Below, piece by piece: positions 8,125 through 16,241 of a DNA stretch of 64,000 nucleotides; within the stretch, counting starts at the first letter, position 1; each line of letters opens with the position of its first letter. Origin of the DNA: Ruminococcus hominis. Its GTDB lineage: Bacteria; Bacillota; Clostridia; Lachnospirales; Lachnospiraceae. Location of the stretch: assembly GCF_014287355.1 (NCBI RefSeq), contig NZ_JACOPE010000001.1, forward strand, positions 3,348,001-3,412,000, read 5' to 3'. Under the pieces are notes generated by a model. It was not told the DNA's origin, ran no database searches, and was given only the letters and a program-made list of their open reading frames with translations. The position numbers and the translations under genes are program-made.

Positions 8125-8649
8125 TTATAAATTTTTTCCGATCCACTCAAGTTCGTTCATGGAATCCTTATTTTTTTCAAGTTCATCTCTGGCTGTTGCG
8201 TAATATGATTTTTTGAAAAGCATATCCCATGAAAGATATTTTGCCATACAGTCAAACTGCTTATCAATCAGCTCATACTGGATACTGTCTACGGGAGAAC
8301 CGCCTACAACAATCGTGCCAACTTTTTTATTTTTTAACTGCAATCCACGGCAGTAGCACTTATCAATGATAAGTTTCAATTGTGCTGACATTCCCCACCA
8401 ATAAACTGGTGTAGCAAAAAGAATCATATCTGCGGCAGCAATTTTATCAATTGTAGAATTTGTATCATCCTTATCGACGCATCCCTTAGAGCATTGACAG
8501 ACAGCACATCCCTTGCATGGTGCAATGTTGAGTTTGTCGGGTTCAATGATTTCAATTTTATTCTTTTCTGACGCTCCTTTTATAAATGCATTGATTGCTG
8601 CCAGCGTATTTCCTTTTCTGGCACTTCCATTAATGATTACAATTTTCAT
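8125..8649 (-). CDS. flavodoxin-fold NAD(P)H-dependent FMN reductase / iron-sulfur flavoprotein-like
   Basis: A 174-residue protein with the flavodoxin-like FMN phosphate loop NGSARKGNT at residues 6-14, a cysteine cluster CKGCAVCQCSKGC near residues 45-57, and ATPVYWWGMSAQLK, the flavin-binding loop of NADPH-dependent FMN reductases. The extra cysteines suggest a metal or redox site, as in iron-sulfur flavoproteins, though spacing is not exact. ATG 8649 has GGAGG eight bases upstream. It belongs to the cargo block between the two inverted leader motifs. Role probably redox or stress. Confidence 0.8.
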   Translation of the reverse strand: MKIVIINGSARKGNTLAAINAFIKGASEKNKIEIIEPDKLNIAPCKGCAVCQCSKGCVDKDDTNSTIDKIAAADMILFATPVYWWGMSAQLKLIIDKCYCRGLQLKNKKVGTIVVGGSPVDSIQYELIDKQFDCMAKYLSWDMLFKKSYYATARDELEKNKDSMNELEWIGKNL

Positions 8650-8758
8650 GCGTGTATCCTCCAACTCCCGATTTTTCAATCCGAATAATTTTAGCAAGCA
8701 TTTCTTGTGTAAACCCATTTGAACTTCGCAGTTGTTTTATTCTTTCTCCCATTGTCAT
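8630..8758 (-). pseudogene. remnant of an XRE-type HTH regulator
   Basis: The reading frame MTMGERIKQLRSSNGFTQEM followed by LAKIIRIEK looks like the first two helices of a Cro/CI-type DNA-binding domain, then loses the pattern and stops after 42 codons. It overlaps the start of the flavodoxin gene in another frame. I take it as a decayed regulator, perhaps originally controlling the flavodoxin gene. Confidence 0.45.
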
Positions 8759-8787
8759 ATAATGCACCTACTTCCCCAGAATTTATT

Positions 8788-10296
8788 TTACCACGTATTC
8801 TTCTGTTCATCTGTCACCTGCATCGTATCCGTATTTACCAGATAAAAATCTACCAATTCGGTCTCGTAATTACCGTCTGGATATATTTTTTCTAACACCA
8901 GTTCTTCGCAAGAATTACCATCCGCATCCGTCTTCGCCCCGTTGTCATACAGACAATATTTTACATTTACCGTATTACCATCTTTTGTTTCCTGCGTTTC
9001 ACTGACAACACCATAGATTTCTCCTTTTGCATTCGCAGTGTAACTGAATGCCATATTTTGAAGTACATTATTCTCCTGAAGATAATTATAGACCGCCAGC
9101 ATCGCATTCTGAATCGTCAGACCATCATGCTGTCCTTCTGCCTCATAATCTTCTACCACATCTCCGTTCTGAGTATCTTCTGTCACTGGGGAATCCTCTG
9201 TATCCGCATCCGATGATTCTTCGTTATCTTCTTCAGCATCCATTATATCCGAAGAATCCGAAGACCACCACAGACCATCCATACTCTGCATAACAAATGG
9301 ATTATTGGTTCGATATCTCCGCTCGCCGCCATAATCCTCCTGCACGGTTATATACGTATATTTGCTGTCATGACCAGTCACCGTCTCCGCTCCATCCATT
9401 CCGAACACTACACTCAGACCACTCATTCCAATAATCAAAAGTGTAAATATCGCAGCAGCTCCAAAAATGATTATTAATGCCACTCTGTTTTTACCAGGCT
9501 GTATGGATAATGCCTGGCAATTGTGTCTGTACAAGCTTACGATTCCCCAGATTAAAAGAATCGCCAGACTGATTGTAATAACAGCAATCGATATTTCTGC
9601 GAAACGATATCTCACTTCATATCCCATATCACGGTTTATACCATACCACAATCCGTAAAAGAAGGTACTATATGCAAGAATCAAAGTAATGACACTGATC
9701 CGTACCGGATGCTCTTTCTTATCCGGCACTACCTTTTTCAGTGCTTCTACCATCTGCACTGTATCTCTCTGCTCTATCCATTCAGCAAGCTCAGCTTCTG
9801 GCGGATATACACATTTAGTATCCGGAATCCCTGCATAACGCATCTGGCTCTCTTGAAGCCCTTCTGTATCTCCTGCCACTACTGCTGTAACCACTTTCAG
9901 GTAATAATACACCTTCAACTGTGCCGGATTAAATTTATCTATACAAATATCTTCCAGCTCCTGTGTAGCCCGTTCATAATTGTCAAGAAGTATACTCATC
10001 CTTGCCATAACCAAAAGCATCTGATTCGCCACAGCAGGGTAACGTTGATATTGTTTCTCATATAAATACTGTGCATACTCATGTCGTTCTTCCGGTGTTA
10101 ACCGGTAGGACTTCTTTCTACTCTGTGCCAGCATCGCGATTCGCATACCATAAGCCACTTCTAAAATCGCAATCAGCTGGCAGATAAATGCACCAAATCC
10201 CCAGATATCTGTTGTACGATCCACATAGGTTACCAACACAATGCCTAGCATTGCCGGAATCACGATCAACCATTTTGCCCAATCTGATTTTCTCAC
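8788..10296 (-). CDS. multi-pass membrane protein with acidic extracytoplasmic linker, unknown function
   Basis: A 502-residue protein I do not recognise. Hydrophobic segments lie at about residues 9-25, 31-51, 200-220, 234-256 and 272-299. Between segments 2 and 3 is a helical region with TPR-like features (residues ~66-190). After the last segment comes a strongly acidic Asp/Glu/Ser linker (~345-395) and a ~110-residue C-terminal domain containing YDNGAKTDADGNS. This resembles a membrane sensor or sorting protein, but no catalytic motif is visible. It is monocistronic within the cargo block. Confidence 0.7.
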   Translation of the reverse strand: MRKSDWAKWLIVIPAMLGIVLVTYVDRTTDIWGFGAFICQLIAILEVAYGMRIAMLAQSRKKSYRLTPEERHEYAQYLYEKQYQRYPAVANQMLLVMARMSILLDNYERATQELEDICIDKFNPAQLKVYYYLKVVTAVVAGDTEGLQESQMRYAGIPDTKCVYPPEAELAEWIEQRDTVQMVEALKKVVPDKKEHPVRISVITLILAYSTFFYGLWYGINRDMGYEVRYRFAEISIAVITISLAILLIWGIVSLYRHNCQALSIQPGKNRVALIIIFGAAAIFTLLIIGMSGLSVVFGMDGAETVTGHDSKYTYITVQEDYGGERRYRTNNPFVMQSMDGLWWSSDSSDIMDAEEDNEESSDADTEDSPVTEDTQNGDVVEDYEAEGQHDGLTIQNAMLAVYNYLQENNVLQNMAFSYTANAKGEIYGVVSETQETKDGNTVNVKYCLYDNGAKTDADGNSCEELVLEKIYPDGNYETELVDFYLVNTDTMQVTDEQKNTW

Positions 10297-10416
10297 ACTA
10301 ACACCCTCCTGAATAGTTTTTCTGAATATAGTATATTACCGCACACACCAATCAACCATATACGCATTTTCAATTAATATCATACTGATCCGCTTGTCAT
10401 CCCTCAAAACTTGAAT

Positions 10417-10794
10417 TTATCGTCTTGTTCCATTCTTATCAAAATTCTTTTTTAATGCTATTTCTGTTGGGAGAATAGATCCAATTAAAGGAATAAGTTG
10501 AACACCACAGATAATTCCTCCTATACTCCCAACACAATCTTCATTTTTTCCAATTACTAAAAGCATGAATATTACTGTTATCGGCAACATAACCATTCCA
10601 CAGACATACCAAACTTTACCACAATATTTATGAGCAAATTCCCATGTGTCTTTGTTCTTCATAGACATCGAAGTCCGATATCCAAATATTGAATTTATTT
10701 CCTTGGGAGTCTTTTTCATAAAATATCTTCCAAAACCAATCATCGTAAATGGAAGAAGCAAATCCATAACCAACATAAAAATCCAAAACCCCAT
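10417..10794 (-). CDS. SdpI-family membrane protein
   Basis: A 125-residue protein with three hydrophobic segments (~2-22, 62-82, 90-108) and the loop NSIFGYRTSMSMKNKDTWEFAHKYCG, the signature of the SdpI/YhfL family (FGYRT...S..N...W..A). In Bacillus, SdpI gives immunity to the SdpC toxin; many homologues have unknown roles. No toxin gene is visible nearby. It lies in the cargo block. Confidence 0.8.
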   Translation of the reverse strand: MGFWIFMLVMDLLLPFTMIGFGRYFMKKTPKEINSIFGYRTSMSMKNKDTWEFAHKYCGKVWYVCGMVMLPITVIFMLLVIGKNEDCVGSIGGIICGVQLIPLIGSILPTEIALKKNFDKNGTRR

Positions 10795-10825
10795 TGTAAA
10801 CCTCCTTTACTACAACTTCCGATTT

Positions 10826-11251
10826 CTATTTTCGTTTCCATAGCATAGTGTACTCTTTTTCACCAGTAGCTTCATCCAAGCCTTCACATTGAATAATGAA
10901 CCCTTCTCTTTGGTAAAAAGAAATTGCTCTGGCATTCTTCTGGTATACATTTAATCGTAAGCTAACTTTTTTATCCTTAACATAATCTAATAAAAGCTTA
11001 CCTATGCCACATGACTGCATTTCATCGGAGACAAAAATACCTTCTATATATTTATCATTTAGTCCTACAAATCCTTGTATCATTTTATCTGCTTCAAACA
11101 CATAAACTTCGGATTGTGACATCATTTCTTTTACTAATTCATAATTACTTTTCCAGTATTGATTGGAAATAAAATAATGTGCTTTCAGATTTGTCTTTAA
11201 CCATATATCAGCAACTCTATTGATATCTCCGTTCAGCAACTTTCTAATCAT
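10826..11251 (-). CDS. GNAT family N-acetyltransferase
   Basis: A 141-residue protein starting MIRKLLNGDINRVADIWLKT. It has the acetyl-CoA pyrophosphate-binding loop SDEMQSCGIGKLLLDYVK (Q/RxxGxG/A) around residues 78-95 and the terminal strand-helix LNVYQKNARAISFYQREGF typical of GNATs. ATG 11251 is preferred over an upstream in-frame start at 11269 because GGAG precedes it and the fold begins here. The substrate is unknown. It is the first gene of the minus-strand cargo block. Confidence 0.88.
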   Translation of the reverse strand: MIRKLLNGDINRVADIWLKTNLKAHYFISNQYWKSNYELVKEMMSQSEVYVFEADKMIQGFVGLNDKYIEGIFVSDEMQSCGIGKLLLDYVKDKKVSLRLNVYQKNARAISFYQREGFIIQCEGLDEATGEKEYTMLWKRK

Positions 11252-11357
11252 AACAAATATTCTCCACAACTACATCCTTTATGCATTTTCTCTTTTTTCC
11301 ATTCTATCACAAGCTCACCATTAATCATCAATTTTTTGATATTTTTTCTTTTCCCCC

Positions 11358-11397
11358 ACTGTAAAACAGCCTCTGAGCGTTTCGTTATATAGAGGGA
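11358..11397 (+). promoter_or_regulatory. conserved leader motif, copy B (upstream of mobilization operon)
   Basis: CACTGTAAAACAGC followed by CTCTGAGCGTTTCGTTATAT matches the reverse complement of copy A at all but a few positions, and the similarity extends into flanking CCC-TATC bases. It lies about 240 bases upstream of MobC. Copies A and B therefore form a ~40-bp inverted pair that brackets the cargo genes at 8.1-11.3 kb. Confidence 0.6.
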
Positions 11398-11474
11398 TAC
11401 AAATAAGAGCAAGATCCACCCATGTTTAACAGTATTGCCGTTTGGCATCCTGTTCTCCTATGGGATTTATCTTG

Positions 11475-11590
11475 ATGGGGATCTCCCCATACCCTCTCAA
11501 TAACAGACGTTTCACTCGTCTGTTGGTTCCACCTAAAGGTGTTCACAGCACTATTTCTAATATCGGAAGGGACAGCCGATATTGAAATAC
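11475..11590 (+). other. oriT: putative ICE oriT region with several hairpins
   Basis: Directly upstream of MobC lie a perfect hairpin ATGGGG-ATCT-CCCCAT (11475-11490), a second one ACAGACG...CGTCTGT (11503-11523), CACCT-AAA-GGTG just after, and AATATCGG...CCGATATT (11558-11584). Stacked inverted repeats beside a MobC-relaxase pair are typical of oriT. The GGGG/CCCC hairpin has counterparts before the other two relaxase sets in this window. The nick site was not identified. Confidence 0.55.
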
Positions 11591-11633
11591 GTGGACTCCC
11601 GGCGGGAGGAATAGTCTCAGCGGAAGGAGGAGT

Positions 11634-12020
11634 ATGAGAACAGAAAACAAAGATAAAGAACTGAATCACAGACATTTTATAGGATTACGTCTTACAGATG
11701 TCGAACTGGATTTATTAGACCAAGGCGCTGCTTGTTTATCTATTAGCCGATCAGAATATCTGAGGAAACTTCTATTGGAAAAGCAAATCCATCATCAGAT
11801 TGAAGTTGTTGCAGACATGAAAGATCTCAGAAAACTGGTCAGTGAATATGGAAAAATCGGATCGAATCTCAATCAGATCGCCAAGCATTTTAACAGCGGT
11901 GGCAGTCAGTCACGTGCTATAGAAAATGAAATCCATCAGTGCATCACAGACTTATTCCTATTGAGAAAAGAGGTACTGAAACTGGCAGGTGGTATGAATG
12001 GCAATCGTAAAACACATTAA
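11634..12020 (+). CDS. mobC: MobC-like relaxosome accessory protein
   Basis: A 128-residue protein. Residues ~15-60 form a ribbon-helix-helix DNA-binding unit (GLRLTDVELDLLDQGAACLS then SRSEYLRKLLLEK). Residues ~78-100 (LVSEYGKIGSNLNQIAKHFN) carry the GxxxNQIA signature of plasmid mobilization MobC proteins. GGAGGAGT precedes ATG 11634. It overlaps the relaxase start by 23 bases. It should bind oriT and help the relaxase open the nick region. Confidence 0.9.
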   Translation: MRTENKDKELNHRHFIGLRLTDVELDLLDQGAACLSISRSEYLRKLLLEKQIHHQIEVVADMKDLRKLVSEYGKIGSNLNQIAKHFNSGGSQSRAIENEIHQCITDLFLLRKEVLKLAGGMNGNRKTH

Positions 12021-13551
12021 AAGCAGAAATGCTAATTACTCGGCTGCTATCAATTACCTTCTGTTTGAACATGATGAAAAAACTGGGAAAAAGATTGTAG
12101 ATGAATCCGGACGAAGCATCCTGCGAAAAGAGTTTTACATGGATGGGTTGAGCTGTGATCCAATGTCTTTTGACAAGGAATGTGAACTGACAAATGCTCA
12201 TTTTCACAAAAATAAGAAACGTGAAGATATCAAAAGTCACCACTACATTATCAGCTACGATCCAGCTGATGTTACAGAAAACGGACTTACCGGAGAGAGA
12301 GCACAGGCAATCAGTTTGGAACTTGCGAAGCAGATGTTTCCCGGATATCAGGCTCTGGTGGTTACTCATACCGATGGACACAATGAATCTGGAAATATTC
12401 ATACCCACATCGTCATAAACAGTGTGAGGATGACTGCAGTGGAAAGGCAGCCTTATATGGATAAACCACATGAGGAAGCTGCCGGTTACAAGCATCGTTC
12501 CACTGATAAATTCATGAACGCTTTTAAGAAAACTGTCATGGATCGGTGCCAACAGGAAGGACTTCACCAGATAGATCTTCTTGCTCCGGCTGAGAGAAAA
12601 ATTACTCAGAAAGAATATATGTCACAGAAACACGGCCAGCAAAAACTGGATGAGATCAATCAGAAAATTATTGAAGATGGTCTCAAACCAACATCCACCG
12701 TGTTCCTTACACAGAAAGAATATTTACGAAATGCGATTGATGAATGTGCTGCCACATCCAATAGTTTTGATGAATTCCAATCCAAACTTCTGGAACAATT
12801 TCAAATCTCTGTGATTGAGTATCGTGGCAGATACAGCTATCTTCATCCTGATCGACAGAAACGGATTACTGAACGTGCACTGGGAACACGCTATGGAAAA
12901 GAGCACCTGGAACAGACCTTCTTACGCAAGGATCCATTGGCCATTCTCTACGTCAGGTCTCACCTGTGCCTGGTTGTAAATCTCCAGACAAATGTGAAAG
13001 CAATGCAGAGCCCGGCTTATGCTCATCGGGTAAAACTTTCTAACCTGCAGCAAATGGCAAATACCATTATCTATGTGCAGGAACATGGATTTGATACGCA
13101 GTCAGATTTGAAAAACACACTGCTTGCATCAAAGCAAGAACTAAAAGAAATGCAGACACAGGTTGCTCAGCATCGGTCCAATCTAAGGATCCTCAACGAT
13201 CAGATCCGTTATACCGGACAGTACTATGCAAATAAGGAAGTTTATTCCCAATTTTCAAATGCAAAGTACAAAGGAAAGTACCGAAAAGAACATGAGAAGG
13301 AAATTCAGAAATATGAAGAAGCCAGAAATTGGCTGAGATCCTTTTATCAGGATGGAAAGATGACAAGCCTAAAAGCCTTGACTTTGCAAAAAGAAAAACT
13401 GCAACAGCAGATAACTTCCGAAGAAGAAGCAATAAGCAGCTTGAAAGAAAAATTAAAAGATCTGGATACTGCCGATCAGAATGTTGATGCCATTCTTCAG
13501 ATGCAGATTCCAGAACCAGTGAGATCAAAAATCAAAGATCTCGAACGATAA
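11998..13551 (+). CDS. relaxase / mobilization nuclease (MobP-type, Tn1549-like)
   Basis: A 517-residue protein. The N-terminus MAIVKHIKSRNANYSAAINYL contains the candidate catalytic Tyr; the HUH metal site is GNIHTHIVINSV near residues 133-144. HTDGHNESG and a SHHYIISY strand are shared with the Tn1549 relaxase family. The C-terminal half (~350-500) is a charged coiled coil. It nicks oriT and carries the strand into the recipient. It overlaps MobC and is followed by the nucleotide module on the same strand. Confidence 0.92.
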   Translation: MAIVKHIKSRNANYSAAINYLLFEHDEKTGKKIVDESGRSILRKEFYMDGLSCDPMSFDKECELTNAHFHKNKKREDIKSHHYIISYDPADVTENGLTGERAQAISLELAKQMFPGYQALVVTHTDGHNESGNIHTHIVINSVRMTAVERQPYMDKPHEEAAGYKHRSTDKFMNAFKKTVMDRCQQEGLHQIDLLAPAERKITQKEYMSQKHGQQKLDEINQKIIEDGLKPTSTVFLTQKEYLRNAIDECAATSNSFDEFQSKLLEQFQISVIEYRGRYSYLHPDRQKRITERALGTRYGKEHLEQTFLRKDPLAILYVRSHLCLVVNLQTNVKAMQSPAYAHRVKLSNLQQMANTIIYVQEHGFDTQSDLKNTLLASKQELKEMQTQVAQHRSNLRILNDQIRYTGQYYANKEVYSQFSNAKYKGKYRKEHEKEIQKYEEARNWLRSFYQDGKMTSLKALTLQKEKLQQQITSEEEAISSLKEKLKDLDTADQNVDAILQMQIPEPVRSKIKDLER

Positions 13552-13580
13552 CTATCACAAAACAAAGGAGGAACTATCAC

Positions 13581-13907
13581 ATGACACAAGAAGAATTTAA
13601 TGTTGTATTTGAACTTCAGATGAGAAAGTGTGCCGATATTCTGGCACATAAAAAGAAAGAATATACCGGTGACAATATTGACCGTCTCAGTGCATTCAAG
13701 ATTGCTGCCGCTTTACAGAACTGCGATCCAAAAGCAGCACTGGCCGGTATGATGTCGAAACATGTCGTATCCCTTTACGATATGTGTTATTCCACTCTGT
13801 TACATTTTGACATGGAACAGTGGGATGAAAAAATCACAGACTGCATCAATTATCTGATCCTTTTAAAAGCTCTGGTAAAGGAGGAACAGGCCTATGGATC
13901 ACATTGA
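13581..13907 (+). CDS. MazG/DUF1599-like nucleotide-metabolism protein
   Basis: A 108-residue all-helical protein. The pattern CADILAHKKKEYTGDNIDRLSAF, GMMSKHVVSLYDM and WDEKITDCINYLILLKAL follows the all-alpha NTP pyrophosphatase-like fold seen in phage DUF1599 and nucleotide-modification proteins (KK..EY, K....D, D..NY). The acidic residues suit a metal site, but activity is not proven. AAGGAGGAACTATCAC precedes the ATG. Its stop overlaps the thyX-like start, which supports a joint role in nucleotide metabolism. Confidence 0.6.
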   Translation: MTQEEFNVVFELQMRKCADILAHKKKEYTGDNIDRLSAFKIAAALQNCDPKAALAGMMSKHVVSLYDMCYSTLLHFDMEQWDEKITDCINYLILLKALVKEEQAYGSH

Positions 13908-14673
13908 AACAGCTATCTTAAACTGCTATGGAATCCGGGAAGCAGAACAAAATATGGTCTTTGCTGCCAGGCTCACACAACACGGTCATACAATCCAGAG
14001 CATGGCAGATCTGATGGACCTTTACCATCAATCCTACAGTCAGAAGACCGTAGAAAACATTGCGGGGCTTCCACATCCAACCGTACAGAAATTCATGGTC
14101 ATTACCGTAGCTGTTGTTGGTGCAAGCAGACGCTTCCTGGCACAGATCACAAGGCATCAGAACGAAGTAAAGTACATGAGTGCATCTCTGCAGTACAGCA
14201 ATTATTCCAGTCATGCTGCATTTGCTATACCATATGGAATTATGAGAGCAGATAAAGAAATCCAGGATATTTACAAGAAAAGCTGTCAGTCAGATCTGGA
14301 CCACTATATAGAACTCTGTGCCTTAGGCATTGATCATGATTCAGCCGGATATGCCACACCTCAGGGACTTCGAAACGTACTGATCATCAGTGCAACGCCT
14401 TACCAGTGGAAGCATATGATCGGTCAGAGAACCTGCAGAAGAAATACGGATGAAACAAGGATTGTGATGCTACAGATCTGGCAGAGATTGTACAAATTAA
14501 GCCCGATTCTTTTTGCACCGGATCTGACCGGTCCATTCTGTCAGAGAGGAAGCTGTATGGAAAAACAGATGTCCTGCCAAAACCCTATTTCAAAACTTTG
14601 GATGCCGTCTGATATCTTAAAAACAGATTATCCATTGCTGATTCGGAAGGAGGTGCGTAGCCATGAAGATTAA
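13894..14673 (+). CDS. thyX: divergent flavin-dependent thymidylate synthase (ThyX-like)
   Basis: A 259-residue protein. Residues 60-105 align with the ThyX core: a helix ending QITRHQNEVKYMSASLQYS corresponds to the family motif RHRxxSxNExSxRYS. GLRNVLIISATPYQWKHMIGQRTCR matches the C-terminal substrate-binding helix. The second Arg of RHR is Gln here and the Arg before YS is also Gln, so activity or substrate may differ. It lies between a MazG-like gene and dUTPase, with overlaps at both ends. Expected reaction: dUMP to dTMP using methylene-THF and FAD. Confidence 0.75.
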   Translation: MDHIETAILNCYGIREAEQNMVFAARLTQHGHTIQSMADLMDLYHQSYSQKTVENIAGLPHPTVQKFMVITVAVVGASRRFLAQITRHQNEVKYMSASLQYSNYSSHAAFAIPYGIMRADKEIQDIYKKSCQSDLDHYIELCALGIDHDSAGYATPQGLRNVLIISATPYQWKHMIGQRTCRRNTDETRIVMLQIWQRLYKLSPILFAPDLTGPFCQRGSCMEKQMSCQNPISKLWMPSDILKTDYPLLIRKEVRSHED

Positions 14674-15076
14674 ACTGATTGACTTTGGTCTGAAAGCAGA
14701 TCATCATCCCTTCCGGCCACATGAAAATGATGCCGGTGCGGATGTATTCATGCCTTATGATTGCATATTAAAACCAGGCGAGATTGCAAGAATTCCGCTT
14801 GGATTCGGTCTCATCATCCCAGATGGATTTGCCGGATATGTCTTTCCACGAAGCAGCATGGCAGCAAAAGGACTGGTATGTGAACTTCCACCAATCGACT
14901 CCGGTTACCGTGGAGAGATACATGCCATTATCAGCAACGTGAGCACATCTTCTCAGACCATTCATAAAGACACACGCGTCGGTCAGCTGGTGATCACACC
15001 AGTCGTGATCGCAGACTTTGTTCTGGATCTCGGTGAAAAACGAGGAACCGGGGCTTTCGGAAGTACAGGAGAATAA
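14663..15076 (+). CDS. dut: dUTP diphosphatase
   Basis: A 137-residue trimeric dUTPase with all five motifs: DAGADVFMP (motif 1, ~23-31), PRSSMAAKGLVC (motif 2, ~61-72), IDSGYRGEIHAI (motif 3, ~77-88), RVGQLVI (motif 4, ~109-115) and RGTGAFGSTG (motif 5, ~127-136). It hydrolyses dUTP to dUMP, the substrate of thymidylate synthase, and limits uracil in DNA. GGAGGTGCGTAGCC precedes the ATG; the start overlaps the ThyX-like stop by 11 bases. Length is normal. Confidence 0.95.
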   Translation: MKIKLIDFGLKADHHPFRPHENDAGADVFMPYDCILKPGEIARIPLGFGLIIPDGFAGYVFPRSSMAAKGLVCELPPIDSGYRGEIHAIISNVSTSSQTIHKDTRVGQLVITPVVIADFVLDLGEKRGTGAFGSTGE

Positions 15077-15080
15077 TACT

Positions 15081-15359
15081 ATGATTACATTTGGAAGAAA
15101 ATTAAAACATTTAAGACAGAAAAATCATCTCACCCAGAAAGAACTTGGCATGGCTGTTGGATTTCCCGACAGCTGTGCTGATGTCCGGATTGCTCAGTAT
15201 GAAAGCGATGTCCGAACACCAAAAGAGGATCTTATGAAAATCTTTGCATCAACACTCGGTGTTCCGGTTGAACTCTTTACTGTACCGGTACTCTCAGAAC
15301 CTAGGGAATATGAGGCGGCGGAGTATTGGAGGTATGAGTTAGGGGCGGAACTAGATTAA
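15081..15359 (+). CDS. XRE-family transcriptional regulator
   Basis: A 92-residue protein with an N-terminal Cro/CI helix-turn-helix: FGRKLKHLRQKNHLTQKELG, then VRIAQYESDVRTPKEDLMKIFASTLGV. An insertion (GFPDSCADVR) widens the turn, as in some phage and ICE regulators. ATG 15081 follows ACAGGAG. It closes the mobilization/nucleotide operon and is followed by a terminator at 15378; it may autoregulate the operon. Confidence 0.85.
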   Translation: MITFGRKLKHLRQKNHLTQKELGMAVGFPDSCADVRIAQYESDVRTPKEDLMKIFASTLGVPVELFTVPVLSEPREYEAAEYWRYELGAELD

Positions 15360-15377
15360 TTGTCATAATACTGATAT

Positions 15378-15410
15378 GAGGCAACGGATTTTCCGCTGCC
15401 TCGCTTTTAT
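15378..15410 (+). terminator. rho-independent terminator of the mobilization operon
   Basis: GAGGCA-A-CGG...CCG-C-TGCCTC forms a strong stem, followed by GCTTTTATCATTTT. It is 19 bases after the XRE stop. Confidence 0.8.
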
Positions 15411-15489
15411 CATTTTGAGGGTAATTGAAAATATCCTCCTGTGTTGAGCAATCCTCTTTTTCTGCGCTTTATCTGCATATCTATATATT

Positions 15490-15918
15490 TCATTTTATTT
15501 CTGTTCCATCGATAAAAAGCACATATTTATCCGGATTATGAACAATATCATAATCTTTTCCATATTCAATCGGTCTAAATTCTATTTGCATAATGGATTC
15601 GCCATTTTCGATATCTTCTTTCCAAGAATATACGGTCATATCAAGGCTGGTTGCATATCCATGATCTGTAGAAAATTTTATTGAATGAAATGAATTCTCT
15701 TTGTACATTTTTAAAAGCAGTCTTGCAAATGCTTCTTTATCAGAAATATTTTTTCTGTTAGCAACTACTGTAAAATTTTCATCTCTATTCATAGAAAAAC
15801 TGCCAACTACATCTGGCTCACCTTCTTTATACTTTAATAAGCTTTTTCCAATTATCATTCCAACAATAATCGAAAAAACGATAGCAACAAATACAAGTGT
15901 TATATTATTTTTCTTCAT
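15490..15918 (-). CDS. hypothetical membrane-anchored protein
   Basis: A 142-residue protein with an N-terminal membrane anchor (ITLVFVAIVFSIIVGMIIG, residues 6-24) and a ~115-residue extracytoplasmic domain rich in charged residues. No lipobox and no recognised domain. It is transcribed against the preceding operon. Function unknown. Confidence 0.6.
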   Translation of the reverse strand: MKKNNITLVFVAIVFSIIVGMIIGKSLLKYKEGEPDVVGSFSMNRDENFTVVANRKNISDKEAFARLLLKMYKENSFHSIKFSTDHGYATSLDMTVYSWKEDIENGESIMQIEFRPIEYGKDYDIVHNPDKYVLFIDGTEIK

Positions 15919-15966
15919 TTTATTAAGTTCCTTAGAATTATATAGTTGAATTAAATCTGTATTTCA

Positions 15967-15998
15967 AATAAAACGCCTACAAAGTGGGCGTTTTATTA
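15967..15998. terminator. bidirectional terminator-like hairpin
   Basis: AAAACGCC-TACAAAGT-GGGCGTTTT with A-rich and T-rich flanks on both sides. It separates the membrane protein gene from the 65-codon frame at 16007 and could stop transcription on either strand. Confidence 0.7.
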
Positions 15999-16006
15999 TC
16001 TTAATA

Positions 16007-16204
16007 CTATTTAATTTTTTTCATTTCTTCAACAAACTGTTCTTGTGTAATTCTCGCATTTAATACATTTTTTCCTAAAAACAATTCATCTTTATCACAT
16101 GTAGCAAAACATGATTTTACCCAATTAACTTTTTTATTTAATTTTAAATAATGTATGAAACCAGATAAGGAGAAAACGTAAATTGTGTTAATGATAGCAG
16201 ACAT
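16007..16204 (-). pseudogene. C-terminal fragment of an unknown gene at the island boundary
   Basis: A 65-codon frame ending NARITQEQFVEEMKKIK. The last ~45 residues have normal protein-like composition, while the first ~20 look random. This fits a gene whose 5' part was removed when element E1 inserted near 16130-16205. I do not recognise the family. It could be a small intact gene, but no ribosome binding site precedes the ATG. Confidence 0.35.
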
Positions 16205-16241
16205 GAGTATGGAGTGAATATCTTATTTGGAGGAAAAACAA

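Noticed and set aside
8630..8758. XRE fragment as an intact antitoxin of a toxin-antitoxin pair
   Set aside because: The HTH is incomplete after ~33 residues and the neighbour is a flavodoxin-like protein, not a toxin.
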